Positions 34,110-45,914 of a DNA stretch of 64,000 nucleotides are shown piece after piece. The stretch lies in NCBI GenBank assembly GCA_033296885.1, contig MU864007.1, positions 1 through 64,000 of the forward strand, in the 5' to 3' direction. Position 1 is the stretch's first letter. Each line of letters begins with the position of its first letter. This DNA comes from Triangularia verruculosa. Taxonomy: Eukaryota > Ascomycota > Sordariomycetes > Sordariales > Podosporaceae. A program made the translations under genes and the position numbers. A model generated the notes under the pieces. It was not told the DNA's origin, did not search any database, and worked only from the letters and a program-made list of their open reading frames with translations.

Positions 34110-35770
34110 ATGACTGGCTCCGATACTGTCTCAGCTGGTGTTACCACGGCTAGGCCGTCACATCTACCCTCATTTATCAACTTGCCCGGTACCCGCCAGA
34201 AAAGTGTTCAACAAAAGCCACCGCTCTTCCTCAAGTTCCGCTCCTCTACCGTCTTTATCGTCGTCACCGTCTGCTTGGCCATTTTCACCGACATTTTGTT
34301 CTACGGCCTGATTGTGCCTGTATTCCCTTTCAGTCTCTTGGAACAGATCAGGTTAGCAGAAGACAAAGTGCAAGAATGGACTGCCATCCTCCTCGCCTGC
34401 TACAACGTCACTCTCTGCCTGGGCAGCCCAGTTGTTGGGTTTTACGCCGACCACACCTCATCGCGTAGATGGCCGCTCCTTCTTGGATTAGTGGCGCTCT
34501 GCGCGTCAACCGTGCTGCTGTGTCTGGCCAAGACGATTGCCCTGCTTGTCGTGGGTAGACTTCTTCAAGGACTGAGCGCTGCTATCGTCTGGTCGGTTGG
34601 GCTGGCCTTGTTGGTGGACACGGTTGGGAAAGACATCGGTTATGCTATGGGGTATGTCACCATTGCGATGTCGGTGGGCTTGCTGATCTCGCCGGTTATT
34701 GGCGGGGCGGTGTATGATGCTGCAGGTTACTATGCAGTGTTCTATATCGCCTTTGTGATAATAGCCTGCGATATCGCTCTCCGTTTGGTTCTCGTCGAGA
34801 AGAGAGTCGCTCAGCAATGGGCCGTGGGACCTGAATCTTCCGAAGGCGAAAGTGCAAGGGAAGAAGATGAGGAAAAGCAGGTCCAAGCAATCAGCCATGC
34901 AGCCGAACCAGCTTCGCTACCGTCACCGACTCCTCCTGCCGGAACTAGTTCCGGTAGCCCGAATGGAGAATCATCGACGCCGGCCTTGAATCCTGCAAAG
35001 CACCCACATTGGGAGCTGATCAAGAACAGACGCGTGTTGGCCGCCTTACTAGCGATTGCCATCGAAGCATGCATCGTGTGAGGACTTGCCTTTTCCCCTC
35101 CCGCGGCTCATCCGATAGGCGGGCCCTTTGCCAATAGTGATGCGAGTGCTGACATCGTTCCAGGTTCGCTTTCGACACTGTGATTCCACTCTATGTCAAG
35201 GAAACCTTCCGATGGAACTCGACGGCTGCGGGCTTGATTTTCATTTGCGTCATGGTCCCCGGTTTCGCGTCGCCAATTGTTGGTAAGCTCGCCGATAAAC
35301 ATGGGGCTAAGTGGTTCTCAGTCGCCGGCTTCGCCCTGTCGATACCACCGTTGGTCTGTCTTCGATTCGTCACGAGTAACACAATAGAGCACAAGGTCTT
35401 GCTTTGTGCACTTTTGACCCTGCTGGGCGTTACACTGGTGACCTTGGCCAACACACCCCTTATGGCTGAGATCACCTATGCTATTGATGAGCGTGAGGCT
35501 CAACAACCAGGAATATGGGGCGAGAAGGGGGTCTATGGTATCGCCTATGGTCTTTTCACCACTGCATATGCACTAGGAGGGACAGTAGGTAGCATCACCG
35601 CTGGCTACATTCAAGCAGGGCCAGGCTGGGGCACCACAACATGGTACTGTGGCCTATGGGCAGCGGTAGGTGCGGTAGTGTCTTTTTGGTTAGGATCAAG
35701 GCCCGATGATATGCCCAAGAGCCTGAGACCCGCAGAAGAACTACCGACATCACGAAGCGGGGTCGTGTAG
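34110..35770 (+). CDS. Major facilitator superfamily transporter, DHA1/vesicular amine transporter-like
   Basis: Two exons (34110-35077 and 35164-35770; donor GTGAGG, acceptor TCCAG, phase 2) give 524 aa. The hydropathy fits 12 transmembrane helices: TM1 around FIVVTVCLAIFTDILFYGLI (about 49-68), motif A-like GFYADHTSSRRW between TM2 and TM3, and the antiporter motif C region LLISPVIGGAVYDAAGY in TM5. A hydrophilic loop of about 75 residues (Glu/Ser/Pro-rich) separates TM6 and TM7; the second half repeats the motif as GKLADKHGAKW. This pattern fits proton-driven multidrug or amine exporters. The substrate cannot be read from the sequence; in fungi such genes often export toxic small molecules. 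No biosynthetic genes lie nearby, which argues against a secondary-metabolite cluster pump. Confidence 0.88.
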
Positions 35771-35951
35771 CGAGAAACTCGGAGGGAATTACGAGATGAG
35801 TGGTCAAAATGCACTTTTGAATAAATCTGCCCAAGGTTGTGATATCTGATCCACACCTTGGGCGGCCGCCGCATACTTTACCCAACATCAGCTGATATCA
35901 AACCGGACCCCCTTCTGCAGCCGGTTATCTGCAATCAGCCATCCCGACCGA

Positions 35952-37960
35952 TCAGATCTCAATAGTGATACGCCCGACCCCGCGACTCACGCACGACAGC
36001 AGAGAATTGGCCTTCTCTTCATCCGTGAGCGCCGTCCCGCGATGATCAACCCGGCCAGCCTTGAGTTGAACCAAGCACGTCTTGCAATTCCCAACACAGC
36101 AGCTCGAGTCCGGCTGGTCGAACTGCTTCTGCAGGACCTCGAGCAGGGTCTCGTCTTCCCCAACTTTCACAACCACACCACCCTTATTCGCCACGACAGC
36201 CTCGAAGGGATCCCCGCTTATGTCTGCTTCGAATGCTTCGTAGTGGACCTCTTTCTGGTCCACGCCAAGGTTTGCGACCTCCTTCTCGGCTTGGTCCATC
36301 AACCTCTTTGGTCCGCAGAAATACAGCTGGGAGTTCCATCCTCGGCTCTCGATGATCTGCCTTATATCCATTCTCTGCCCGGCAGCCTTGTCGTAGAGTA
36401 CCAACTGTCCTTCCTTCTTTAGCTCCTCGACCCGCTCTCTGAACGGCACTTCTTCCGCAGATCGAACGGCATAATGCAGCACTACGCTGTAGTGTATCCT
36501 CTTGTAAAACTCCACCTACAGACAGGACAGTTGTCAGTCAAATTGGGACCCAAAGTTGCACCTTTTGAGACATTTCAAGCACGCAATATAGGGATGGTGA
36601 CCAAGGAGATTAGAACATACCATGGCCAAGAAAGCTGTAATCCCCACACCCCCAGCAACGAAGATGTGATGGCTAGCCGCAGCAACAATCGGTACAGCAG
36701 CAGTGATGGCGCCCACTTGTAGTACATCCCCAACTTCCACCTCGTGGTGCATGTACCTACTCCCGCCCCTACTTTTCTCCTCGAGAGAGATAGCCAGTTG
36801 GAACCTCTCCCTATCCCCATCTACAATGCTGTAAGCCCTCACTAAGCCATTCCCAAGCTTGACCTTGGCGTGAGCCCCCGGGTTCAACCCCTTCTCTTCA
36901 ACATCATTCCCGTCCTTTGATGTCACAGCAGCAGCAGCCTCGAGCACGAAAGAAGTAATCCTGCCCGTTTGCTTCCGTTTCTCGACTACCTTGTAGTCAA
37001 CCCACCTTTCCTTTGGCTTTTTGTTAGCCTTGGCTCTGGCCCGGAGGACTCGGCGGGTGAAGTTGTCTTTGCATTCCGCCCCGAACTCTTCGATCTGAGA
37101 GAGTTCGAGGTTCTTTTCGTAGTTGTCGGTTTCCAAGTGGAGGTACCTTTGGATGCGCTCGATGGTCCAGTCCGGGTGGGGCCGGGACTGGAGGATCAAC
37201 CTGTTGCCTGCGGTGACGGGGCCGGGGACGAGGACGCGGAAGTAGTACCCTGTTCGGGAGAGGCGGTAGGTGTTGGGGGCGAAGTTGGGGAGGTGGAAGC
37301 GGTGGTTGAGTTTGAAGCTAATAACACACACGGAAAGATGTTCATCAGTTGTGAGGTAGAAGAAATAGATAAATAAGAGTGTATAGGCAATGTGATTACC
37401 AAGGCTGCCTCGGCAGCGAGATCTGAAGGACTGCGGTTGAGTCCGAGATCTCAAAGACGTCGCCTATGCAGACGTTCCTCTCGTTCATGAAGCCGAGAAC
37501 CAGGTTCTCGCCGAATCCGCCGGGAACGAACTTATCGGCTGATTGCGGGAATTCTTTCTGCCAGTTTTTGTAATGGGCAGCACAGTCTGTTTCGTTTACG
37601 TGTCATATTAGTCAACCTGAACCAAAAAAAAAAAACATCATTTCATTCTGTGAAGGTGACTTCAGAATGAATAAGTGATACTACATATTGGTCAAAAGGG
37701 CGGGGGCACGCACATCCATGAACAGCCTTCTCTACCCCTCCATGAAATGTAGGATCCTGCTCGTCCCCCTCCAATCCCAGCTTGGTGATTTGAACTGGGC
37801 CAGCCCTCGGGGTTTTGTTGATGCCGGATTTGATGCTCAATGGAGCGAGAGGGGCCATGCGCCCTGTCCGTACTTGGAGGATCGGATCTGATGTCAACGG
37901 GGCGCGGAGGTCGATCTCCTCCTCCAGTTCTGGAGGGGGTGGTGGGGACTCTTGAACCAT
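35952..37960 (-). CDS. MOSC domain - flavin reductase - 2Fe-2S ferredoxin fusion protein
   Basis: Four exons (37714-37960, 37400-37586, 36621-37317, 35952-36515) with phases 1-2-0 give 564 aa. The N-terminal MOSC domain of YiiM type (about 25-215) has LEGDEQDPTFHGGVEKAVHG, then the splice-created Tyr, GGFGENLVL, and the Cys in LPRQPCFKLNHRF, the position at which MOSC proteins bind molybdenum cofactor. Next is an oxidoreductase of the phthalate dioxygenase reductase class (about 255-480): flavin motif VRAYSIV, nucleotide motif AGGVGITAFLAM, and YFCGPKRLMDQ. The C terminus (about 480-564) is a plant-type ferredoxin with CCVGNCKTC and the distal Cys in LLSC. All cluster cysteines are present. 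The order MOSC-flavin-NAD(P)-2Fe-2S makes a self-contained electron chain; a Moco-dependent reduction of N-hydroxylated compounds is inferred, not shown. Confidence 0.9.
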
Positions 37961-40941
37961 GTTGTCGAGGTTTGGGACGGTGGGAAGGTGGTATGGATGA
38001 GTTCAGATGTTACAAATCAAATAGTGCAGCCTTGCGAAGAAAATAGTTTCGGTGAGTTTTATGCTAGTGAGTATTCATAAGTGAGCTGTCGTTGAAGTAG
38101 ATGTTGTCATAGCTTCTAAACCCCACATCCACCCCCTCTTCGACACATCGTATTCCCGAACTGGAAACAGCGAAAATGAGTTACACTACTACCTCACGAA
38201 TAATCCGATTATTCGACATGCCTTAATTATCAAGTTCTCATTGATGTTGTTTAACGCCCTCTTGTCAGCAAGTCATCATGCGAGTGGTGACCGTGTGTGG
38301 CTGCTTAATAAGACACACTCAGGTTGATCTCCACATTTCGTTGCTGCAGAGATGAACATGTAACCTCGAACGAAAAAAAGGGGTAAAAGGGGCAAGCAGC
38401 TCCGCATACTGCAGCTGCGAGTGTGGTTGGCTACAGTTTAACGCAACAAACAGATCGACGAAAGACAGAAAGCAAGAACAAAATTGAAACGAAAAGGTTT
38501 ACCAGCGGTTCAGGTCATCATCTCAGCTTCCAGAAAGAACAGGTACGGGCATTCTGGCCTCATGAAGAGCCCGGTGGTTCTACGTCGTATATGCCGCCGA
38601 ACTTCTTCCTCAGTGGTAGAACACCGCCGGACCTTGGCCTGAGGCACAACATCACCTGATGGTATCCAAATGCGTAAGAGGAAATCCTGCCGAGGGGGTC
38701 CAGCCTCTTACTTGCGGCGAGATCGATGCGAAGGTGCGGCATAATCTCATCTCAAACACGATGACAAGCCGCATAGCCATACAACACGTGCAGCTTTCGA
38801 CATCACCGCCCAATGACAAACTCTTTTTTTCAAAATATCCCCCACGTCCGATTTTAAACTCATCCGGTGACCCAGGTGTAATTTGCAACCTGTCTTTACC
38901 CGACTTTGGTCCGACAGCGTACACCTTGACGTAATTGCCGATAGATAAGGGGATACCGTGTCATTTTCCTCCCTTGTGTGCCCCGAAGGACCTCTTCATG
39001 TCCGGCTGCAGACGGGGTTTAACTTACCGCATTCCTGGACGAGGGTGCACTTCCGTCCGGCCATAGCCATCACATGGCAATATGCCGGTTTTGGTCGAAC
39101 ACCGACATGACTCCTCGCGTAGCTTTCCCCGACGGCAGTGACGGGAGTCCAATGATGGTAAAATGCCTGGCCGAAATTCCAAAGGCGGTTACCGCAAAAC
39201 TAGTATTCCTCATAGCGTACTGTAGCTTTGAGGTCCTAGATCAATACCCGGGCCGAAATTCCACTGGGCCAGAGCCCAAGTTCGGTTCGTCGCTACCCGG
39301 AGTATACACGGTACCAGATATGGCCAAGGTTACACGAGTCTACGTCGGCGCCATGTCTCGTACACGGAGGAGGTGGCGGCGAGGCTGTCAGAATGTGTTG
39401 AGATGTTGAGACTGTCTTACTTGACATTATCTACCCGTGGAATGCTGTCAATGTGAGGCCTCCGGGGTTTCGTGCCCTCGGGGAAGTACAGGGAGGCGTC
39501 CAATAGTCAATATGTCTGGCTCTAAATTACTTTGAGCCGGGATATCGTCGGGCCATCAGTAGTCTCGAGCGAAGACAGAAGGTCTGGTGATGGGGGAAGA
39601 GGGGGGGAAGGGGGCACGGGACTGGGACTCCATGCGGCTAACAGAGAAAAAATCTCATTACATCATGAGCGCAGAGCCGCATCACTCTGGGAATGTCACA
39701 CCACAAAGAATTCCATGTGGAGATCTGGCGGGAATGTGTCGCAGCCTTGTGACGAATCAACTGTCGTTCATGAATACCACCGAAGGGCGAAGGGAAGCGG
39801 GGTGTGATAAAGCGCATCATGTGTAATCAATACCCAACGAATTAGAAGACGGACGAAGATGAGGCTCTGCGTGTTTTCTTTTTCTTTTTTAAAAATTCTT
39901 GGCCGCACGACCCAATCAAGTCAAAGAGAAAAGGATGGGGGGAGATTTGAGACAATAGAACTAGGCAAGCGGATACGGAGAGCGTGCGGGACCGGTTGGG
40001 TTTGGGTGTTGTGAGTCTTGCCAGTGTTGCTTGACTGTGAGGTGATGTTGGGTAAGTGAGGTTGTTGGGAGTCGTGGAGGTCAGTGGGGAGATTGTGGGG
40101 GAAGGTTCAGAACCTGGAAAAATTGAGGCTGAAAACCGGTCCAGCCCCACAAACCAAGCCCTGCGGCCTCTGATTGGGCAGTGATATGGAAGCCCGAGAC
40201 CTCAAAAGAGACAAACTTGGGCAATGTATCCAAGGGCAGGAAAAGGGGGGGGGAGGTTCCATGCGGCTCAAGAAATCGATCCCTGCTGTCAAACTGGGGG
40301 GGTTGGGTTTAAACGAGCATCCATGACCGGGGGGACAAAAGCAGTCGAAATTATGGATGGCTCCTTGCACGGTATGGTATGCTGTTGCATCATGGGCGTA
40401 CAAAGATACATGCTCATCCCTTTCTTCCTATTTGGCACGCAGAGCCGCACAAGGGGTGGGTGGACTCTTCTTTGCAGACCTTCACTTTCGAGTTTCAAAG
40501 TTATTTCTTCGATTACAATGGGGAGCCAAAGCCTTGAAGATCAGATGCAGGACCTACAGGCGAAAGAACTGCCTGAATCGGGTCTCCACGCGGTCGAAAT
40601 GGGTGGGGGACTCCCGGTCTGCGTACTGCAACTGCAAGAGCAAGTAACTAACGGTAGGCAGTTAGTATCCTGCCAGCCTTGCCTCAATATGCACTCGCCG
40701 TTTTTTGGCCGCTCTTTCTTTACCTTATAAAGCCATGGTTGCCCAGCACTTGCCCTTCTTGTTCGTTTATGACTTGTAGCAGCAGTCACAATGCGTTGAA
40801 CCGGACTTTCCGCTCTTTCACTCCCTCCAGGTCGCCTCCCGCCACGTCTCGTCTTCTGGACCTGTCCTCGTCACCACGGTATCCTGTCCATGGATCTTTC
40901 TCGATGGTTGACAGCAGTTGTTTACATCAAGGTCCGAGACG
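37961..40941. other. Gene-poor divergent gap of 3 kb
   Basis: Interval between the starts of the MOSC-reductase gene (-) and the F-box gene (+). Open frames up to 168 codons (40224-40730) lack protein-like composition. Two copies of GGCCGAAATTCCA lie about 80 bp apart near 39170 and 39250. The last 140 nt are a pyrimidine-rich leader of the F-box gene. No transposon ends or RNA genes were found by eye. Confidence 0.5.
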
Positions 40942-43031
40942 ATGTCGCTGGTAAAGCTTCCATACGAGCTGGTCTCCTATATTGTTGAGCACCTCGACTT
41001 GCTCGATGTCGGTAACCTCAGCTTGTCATGTAAGCGCCTGCAGTATCTGACCCTGGAATACTGCATTGCCAAGCGCATTCTCGAGGTAAGCTTTTGGTGC
41101 CCAAAGTCTTGTCCCCGTCTTGATTGGAGAGGTCACACGGACAGGTGACGCTGACTGTGGCGTAGACCAAAGCACCCTACAGCTTGGAGGCAAGCAATGC
41201 GAGGCTCACCCAGCGCTGGTCCCAAGAGCTTCGGAGGCTGATCAAGCGCCAAGCCGCTGTTTCGTCCGTCTCGCCCTATCTTGTGAGGGTGGTTGCTCAC
41301 GCTGAAACATGGCTCTACGAAAATGGCGTTCTGTGTTATATTCGGAAACGCGAGATGCGAATTCTGGACCTTCACCGTTCCGCAGCCCACGAGATTGTCG
41401 TCAACATCCGTGCCCTCCTCAAAACGGCCATTAAGGAGTTCCGTACCACGCGCAGGTACAAGGTTCGGCTGCTGTATTATTCCCATGACATCGTTTCCTG
41501 CCTGTACACGCACGCCAAGCCCGACCAGGAGCAAGTCAGCTGGCTCCTGGCCTTCAATGTGCGTAATGGCCAGCTGGTTACCGTCCGCCAAGTTGCCTCA
41601 ACTGCCAAAATCTTCGTACGCAATGACGGCAACTTTCTTTACTATGGGACCAATTCCGAAATCGGCAGAGATCTCTACAGATACTGGGTCATTTGGGGTT
41701 TTGATTTGACCACCCGCAGGTGGTTGAGTGAAAAATTGGAGATACCCTTTGTTATGGGTGTCGATGTGGGCTCAACCATCTGTTTTGAGATCTTCGATGG
41801 TTGGTTCTATGGCATCTCAAATCAAGCCGCTTTGGAGGTGGAGGAGGTGGACTGGATTTCTCACTACACATGCTTCAGGTTTCCAGTGACCAGGGAAGGC
41901 TTCAAGCACATGAAGGAACCAGACCCACCAATTTTCAGAAGGAATCAGCATGAGGGTGTGATAGACGACAGATGGTACCTCCTTCGCATGTTCAAGGACG
42001 AGTCGACAGGACAACTCAAGGTGGTGGAGTCAAGGAAGGAGTGGCTTGCAGGACGCATCTGGCCACGGCGCACCTACTACACCACCTTGGTTCACTTTGA
42101 CGAAACAAAGTCGCAGCCTCCTCCGGGAACAAGTCGTCACATTTCATCATCTGAGAGTTCAGGTGCAGGGTCATCAACAGAAGTCATGACTTTGAAAATG
42201 CCTCACGCAGAGCATGCGGTGCCAACAACTCGAGATCCCCATTTGGTTCACCCGGGAGACGACAATGCCTCATCTTTGATGTTTGCAATCAGCAAAAGCC
42301 CTATTCGTTGCTACTACTCGGCATGTCAAACATTTCTAGATATAGTGGACGACCCCGCCTCTACCGACCCAGATGATCAACGAATCCGCATCCGAGGTAG
42401 CTCACGACGCCCCAGGGGTACCTCCGTCCTGGGCCAGCGGGAGTCGCGGCAGGATTTACCTGTCACACAGGAATGGACCCCTCAAGATGCACTGGACCAG
42501 CAAGTAAACGACCTCTATGTCCACGGTGATGTGGTTTTCTGGCCAGCCGAACAAGATGTTGAGAATCCGGATCCCAACCTTATCGATCTGTATGCTCTTC
42601 TTAACCCGCATGGCTTTCATGGCAACATTCGAGGGGACTGGGATGAGCGCTCCTTGATTTACGCCACAGGTAGCGATGCCCCAGGAGGTCTCAATGCCCT
42701 GGTGTTTGTGTCCTGGGACCCCTCTATCTATCTGGATGGCACTGTGTCATATTCCGAATATCGGGCTCCTCTAGGCGTACCACATGTCCGGCAGACTAAC
42801 GAAGGCTCAGAAGCAACAAGTTACGCCTTAGGTCTGGGAGAAGTATCATTCGGGAATAAAGGGAAAGACAAGGACGTTTCCGGGTGGTCTCCAAGCAAGC
42901 CAACAAATCCAGTGCCGCGTGCTGGAAGTGTAGACTCAACGTCTTCGGAGGCAAGCCAGGAAAGCCACTGGAAGAGACTCGAACCGGCCTCGTATGGCCA
43001 GCTCGGTTCGGGATTTCACTTTGCTCGATGA
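40942..43031 (+). CDS. F-box protein
   Basis: Substrate-recruiting subunit candidate for an SCF ubiquitin ligase. Two exons (40942-41085 and 41166-43031; donor GTAAGC, branch GCTGAC, acceptor GCGTAG, phase 0) give 669 aa. Exon 1 encodes exactly the F-box, residues 1-48, with LPYELVSYIVEHLDLLDVGN and LSLSCKRLQYL. The remainder starts with a helical stretch (about 50-100) followed by beta-rich sequence in which short strands with Trp and Tyr alternate (for example RYWVIWGFDLTTRRW), suggesting a propeller-like fold; the last 120 residues are Ser-rich and partly disordered. This matches a large group of filamentous-fungal F-box proteins without known substrates. I cannot name an orthologue. Confidence 0.85.
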
Positions 43032-45914
43032 CCGGAGCGGGCAAAGCTCTGGTGGATCATCTCCTTTGAGCCACAATTGGCTCCAGATGCTTTTGCTTTG
43101 GCATTATGGATGCAATGAGAAGATGCAGAGACACGTCGCCTGCATGACAATGTGGTTACAGGTGCAATAATTCTGCGCACTATGCAGTTCTCCTGCCATT
43201 TGAGGGTGTTGGGGTAAAGTGCAAAAGGACGGGAGAGAGAGGATATTGGCAAAAGGAAAACAGAGCTTAGGAAAGGGAAGAAAAACATACAGGATGGGCT
43301 GGGCAAGGTCCATAGCCTAAGGTGTGCGTTTGGGTTGGTGGCAATGATCAAGTAATGCGTTGATAGACAAAAGGTTCGATGTCTGCATTTTGGCATGTCC
43401 TTGTTCACTCCGTGGGAAGGGCGCGTGATGTTGACAAGTGTATGACAGACGAGGCTCTGAGGAGTTCAGGGCGACAAGCTCCGGATAGCCTTAGTTTGCA
43501 ACCCGCCGTTCCATTGCTGCGAGACGACCTATTTTCAGGTATACGAGTTGGAGGGGTGCCATTGCCCGAGTTGTTAGGCATCGCTTCGATGTGCCATTCT
43601 TGTTATGGTTGCAAAGCATCTAGGTGCAGTGTCGTGCGTCTGGGGCCTCCTCAACGATGCAGCAGCTTGCATAAGCACCTCTCGCCAAAGGTGAAAAAAA
43701 GTGCTGTTTTCCCCCGCGCCTTTCTCGGATACTTGTTGGCCTGTATGACCAGGGAAACGGCCCCCACGATGATCTTGTCTTGGGCTACTGTTGTGTGCAG
43801 GACCACTTGAGAGGGGGATGGCAAGGTTGTCAGCTGATGCAATATGCAGAGAGGTGTGCATCTCATGACGGAGCTACTGGAGGAGTCGAGAGGGGCCAGA
43901 TGGGGATTGGAAAAGGTTGTTTGGAGGGGGCTACACGCAGATGAGGGTGGGGAACTGCATCGCTTTTTCAATATCTACCGAGCCACTATTATATATGGGC
44001 GACTGGGGGGGGGTTGTTAAAAGGGCTCGAAGACCTGGTGCGACCATGGGCCCGGCTTATGCTCCGAGGTCCAGCCATACACAACGAGCTTCAAGATGGG
44101 TCCAGGCCTAAAAGGGGAAATGGAATTTGGGAGAGAGTGCTCGGTAGCGGCACACAAAAAGTCCGAGGAAAGGAATCGGCACCGTGAAGCTGCCGTCATT
44201 GTTCTTTGCGGATATGGAACTCAACCATCATCACGTTTGAACCAACTCAGCACACTTGTCTGATATCGCCCGCTCATCTGCAAGCCATGTCAATATTCCT
44301 CATGCTGTTGGAAAGAAGAAATCTCACCTCGATGAATGATACCACTTAAAGATCAGAGAACGAACATGTGTCAAGCCCAGGGGGACCGAAGGAGTGGGGT
44401 ACTTTGAACAGGTGTGATCTCGACGTGGGCAAAATTTGATAAGAAGATGGCTGGATACAAGTGTGAGTTATATACCTACCTATGTACATGCCTATACGAC
44501 GGCTATGTCTTGGGGGCCATACTAGTTCGCATGCCTTGAACTCAGTAAGCAGCACAGGAAAAACCACGAGGCTCCTTACATACCAAGCGAACAATGATTC
44601 CGACATCAACCTGCATCCTAACCCCCACACACAAAGGATCTGAAGCACGGGGGGCAGTATAACCTCATGTCGTCAGAGACCAGAAAAAAGAAAAGAAAAG
44701 AAAACACACACCAGTCCCCCATCATCCCGTTCTCAAACCCCCATGAGAAATGTCAAACTCCTGCGGTCGTACATGTGTGGGGGAAAGGGGGGGAAGGATT
44801 TGTGATGGATGTGATGAAGTGCCATGCACTTACATGAAGAAGAGACCACGTGCCAAGCTACCTTACCTTACCTACCTTACCTCACGATGATCTAGACCGA
44901 CCGACTGTTTTCTCGCGAGCGGGAGGCTGAAGATGGATGGGACAGAAAACCCGTGAGAGTAAACATGAGAGAAAAATCGAGAACCGAATCAGAAGACCGC
45001 GGAAAAAATTACTTGGGAGATGATTGGTTGGTGGGTAGGATGGGGCTTAGCCGAAGATAGTCACCGAGGGGAGATGATATATAGGCAAAAAAAAAAAAAA
45101 CGAGCTTTTTCAGGGGGGATGTAACAGACACGTCGGCATAAGGTCTGGGTGGCAAGGAAGGCAGGTGAAAACAAGAAGGGCTCGAGGAAAACCAGTGATA
45201 AAATAATATCTACCTACCACCTTGTTTACCAGACAAGCCCACCAACGTCCAAAGAGCAACCCTATCAACCCGACAAAATTGCCATACACAAAATGCTCGG
45301 GTTGACTGCAACGAGAGAGAATCTAACTTGGAATCAATACTTAACTCTCCACTTTCCTTTCTCTCACCCAGCTTCCCTGCCAAGTGTGATCGTTCACGTC
45401 CCATCTCGAGTTTCTTCTCAAGACCCGAGCCAAAAGACATAGATAATCAAGCATTAAACAATATCCAGGAACTCCCCTTCTCCAAAATCCCCCCATCATC
45501 ACTTGAGACTTTTTCTTACATTAATAACCAATATAAAACTACAATTTCATATTCAGACACAAAATTCCCTCCATCCCTTTTTGCGCCCCTTCCACCCCAC
45601 ACACTTCTCCTCGCTCAAGAATAATTTATTTACCTACTTACTACACTAATTTACTTTCTTGTACCATTTCTTTTGTTGTTGTCCATTTCCTCTAGACACC
45701 CCTTCCCGTTTCCTCAAATTCACCGCCTAAAAAAAAGCCCGCATGCCGATAACAAAAAACCAGCCATGATTTTTGTTTGTGTGTTGCTCCCCCTCCCCTC
45801 CTCCCAAAAAACAATAACAGGCAGTAATGTGAGAATACACAAAATATTGATAGCATAGCAACTTCCCAAGTCAAACCCCTCAAAAAGGACAGAACCCCGT
45901 CAAGCTGGACACTA
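43032..45914. other. Gene-poor convergent gap of 2.9 kb
   Basis: Both flanking genes end here (F-box + and spt6 -), so no promoters are expected, yet the interval is almost 3 kb. It holds a CCTTA microsatellite (listed separately), runs of A near 45087-45101 and a CT/AT-rich part at about 45300-45900. Frames up to 143 codons (43379-43810) look random. Long 3' UTRs or an unseen non-coding transcript are possible. Confidence 0.5.
44859..44882. repeat. CCTTA-type microsatellite
   Basis: About five tandem units of 4-5 nt (TACCT/TACCTTACC pattern) in the gap between the F-box gene and spt6. It is a simple sequence repeat without coding context. Confidence 0.7.

Noticed and set aside
39170..39270. 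Two GGCCGAAATTCCA copies as possible transposon ends
   Set aside because: They are short direct repeats with unrelated flanks and no target-site duplication or transposase frame nearby.
43379..43810. 143-codon plus-strand frame between the F-box gene and spt6
   Set aside because: No protein-like pattern and no homologous motif; likely chance in a GC-moderate stretch.
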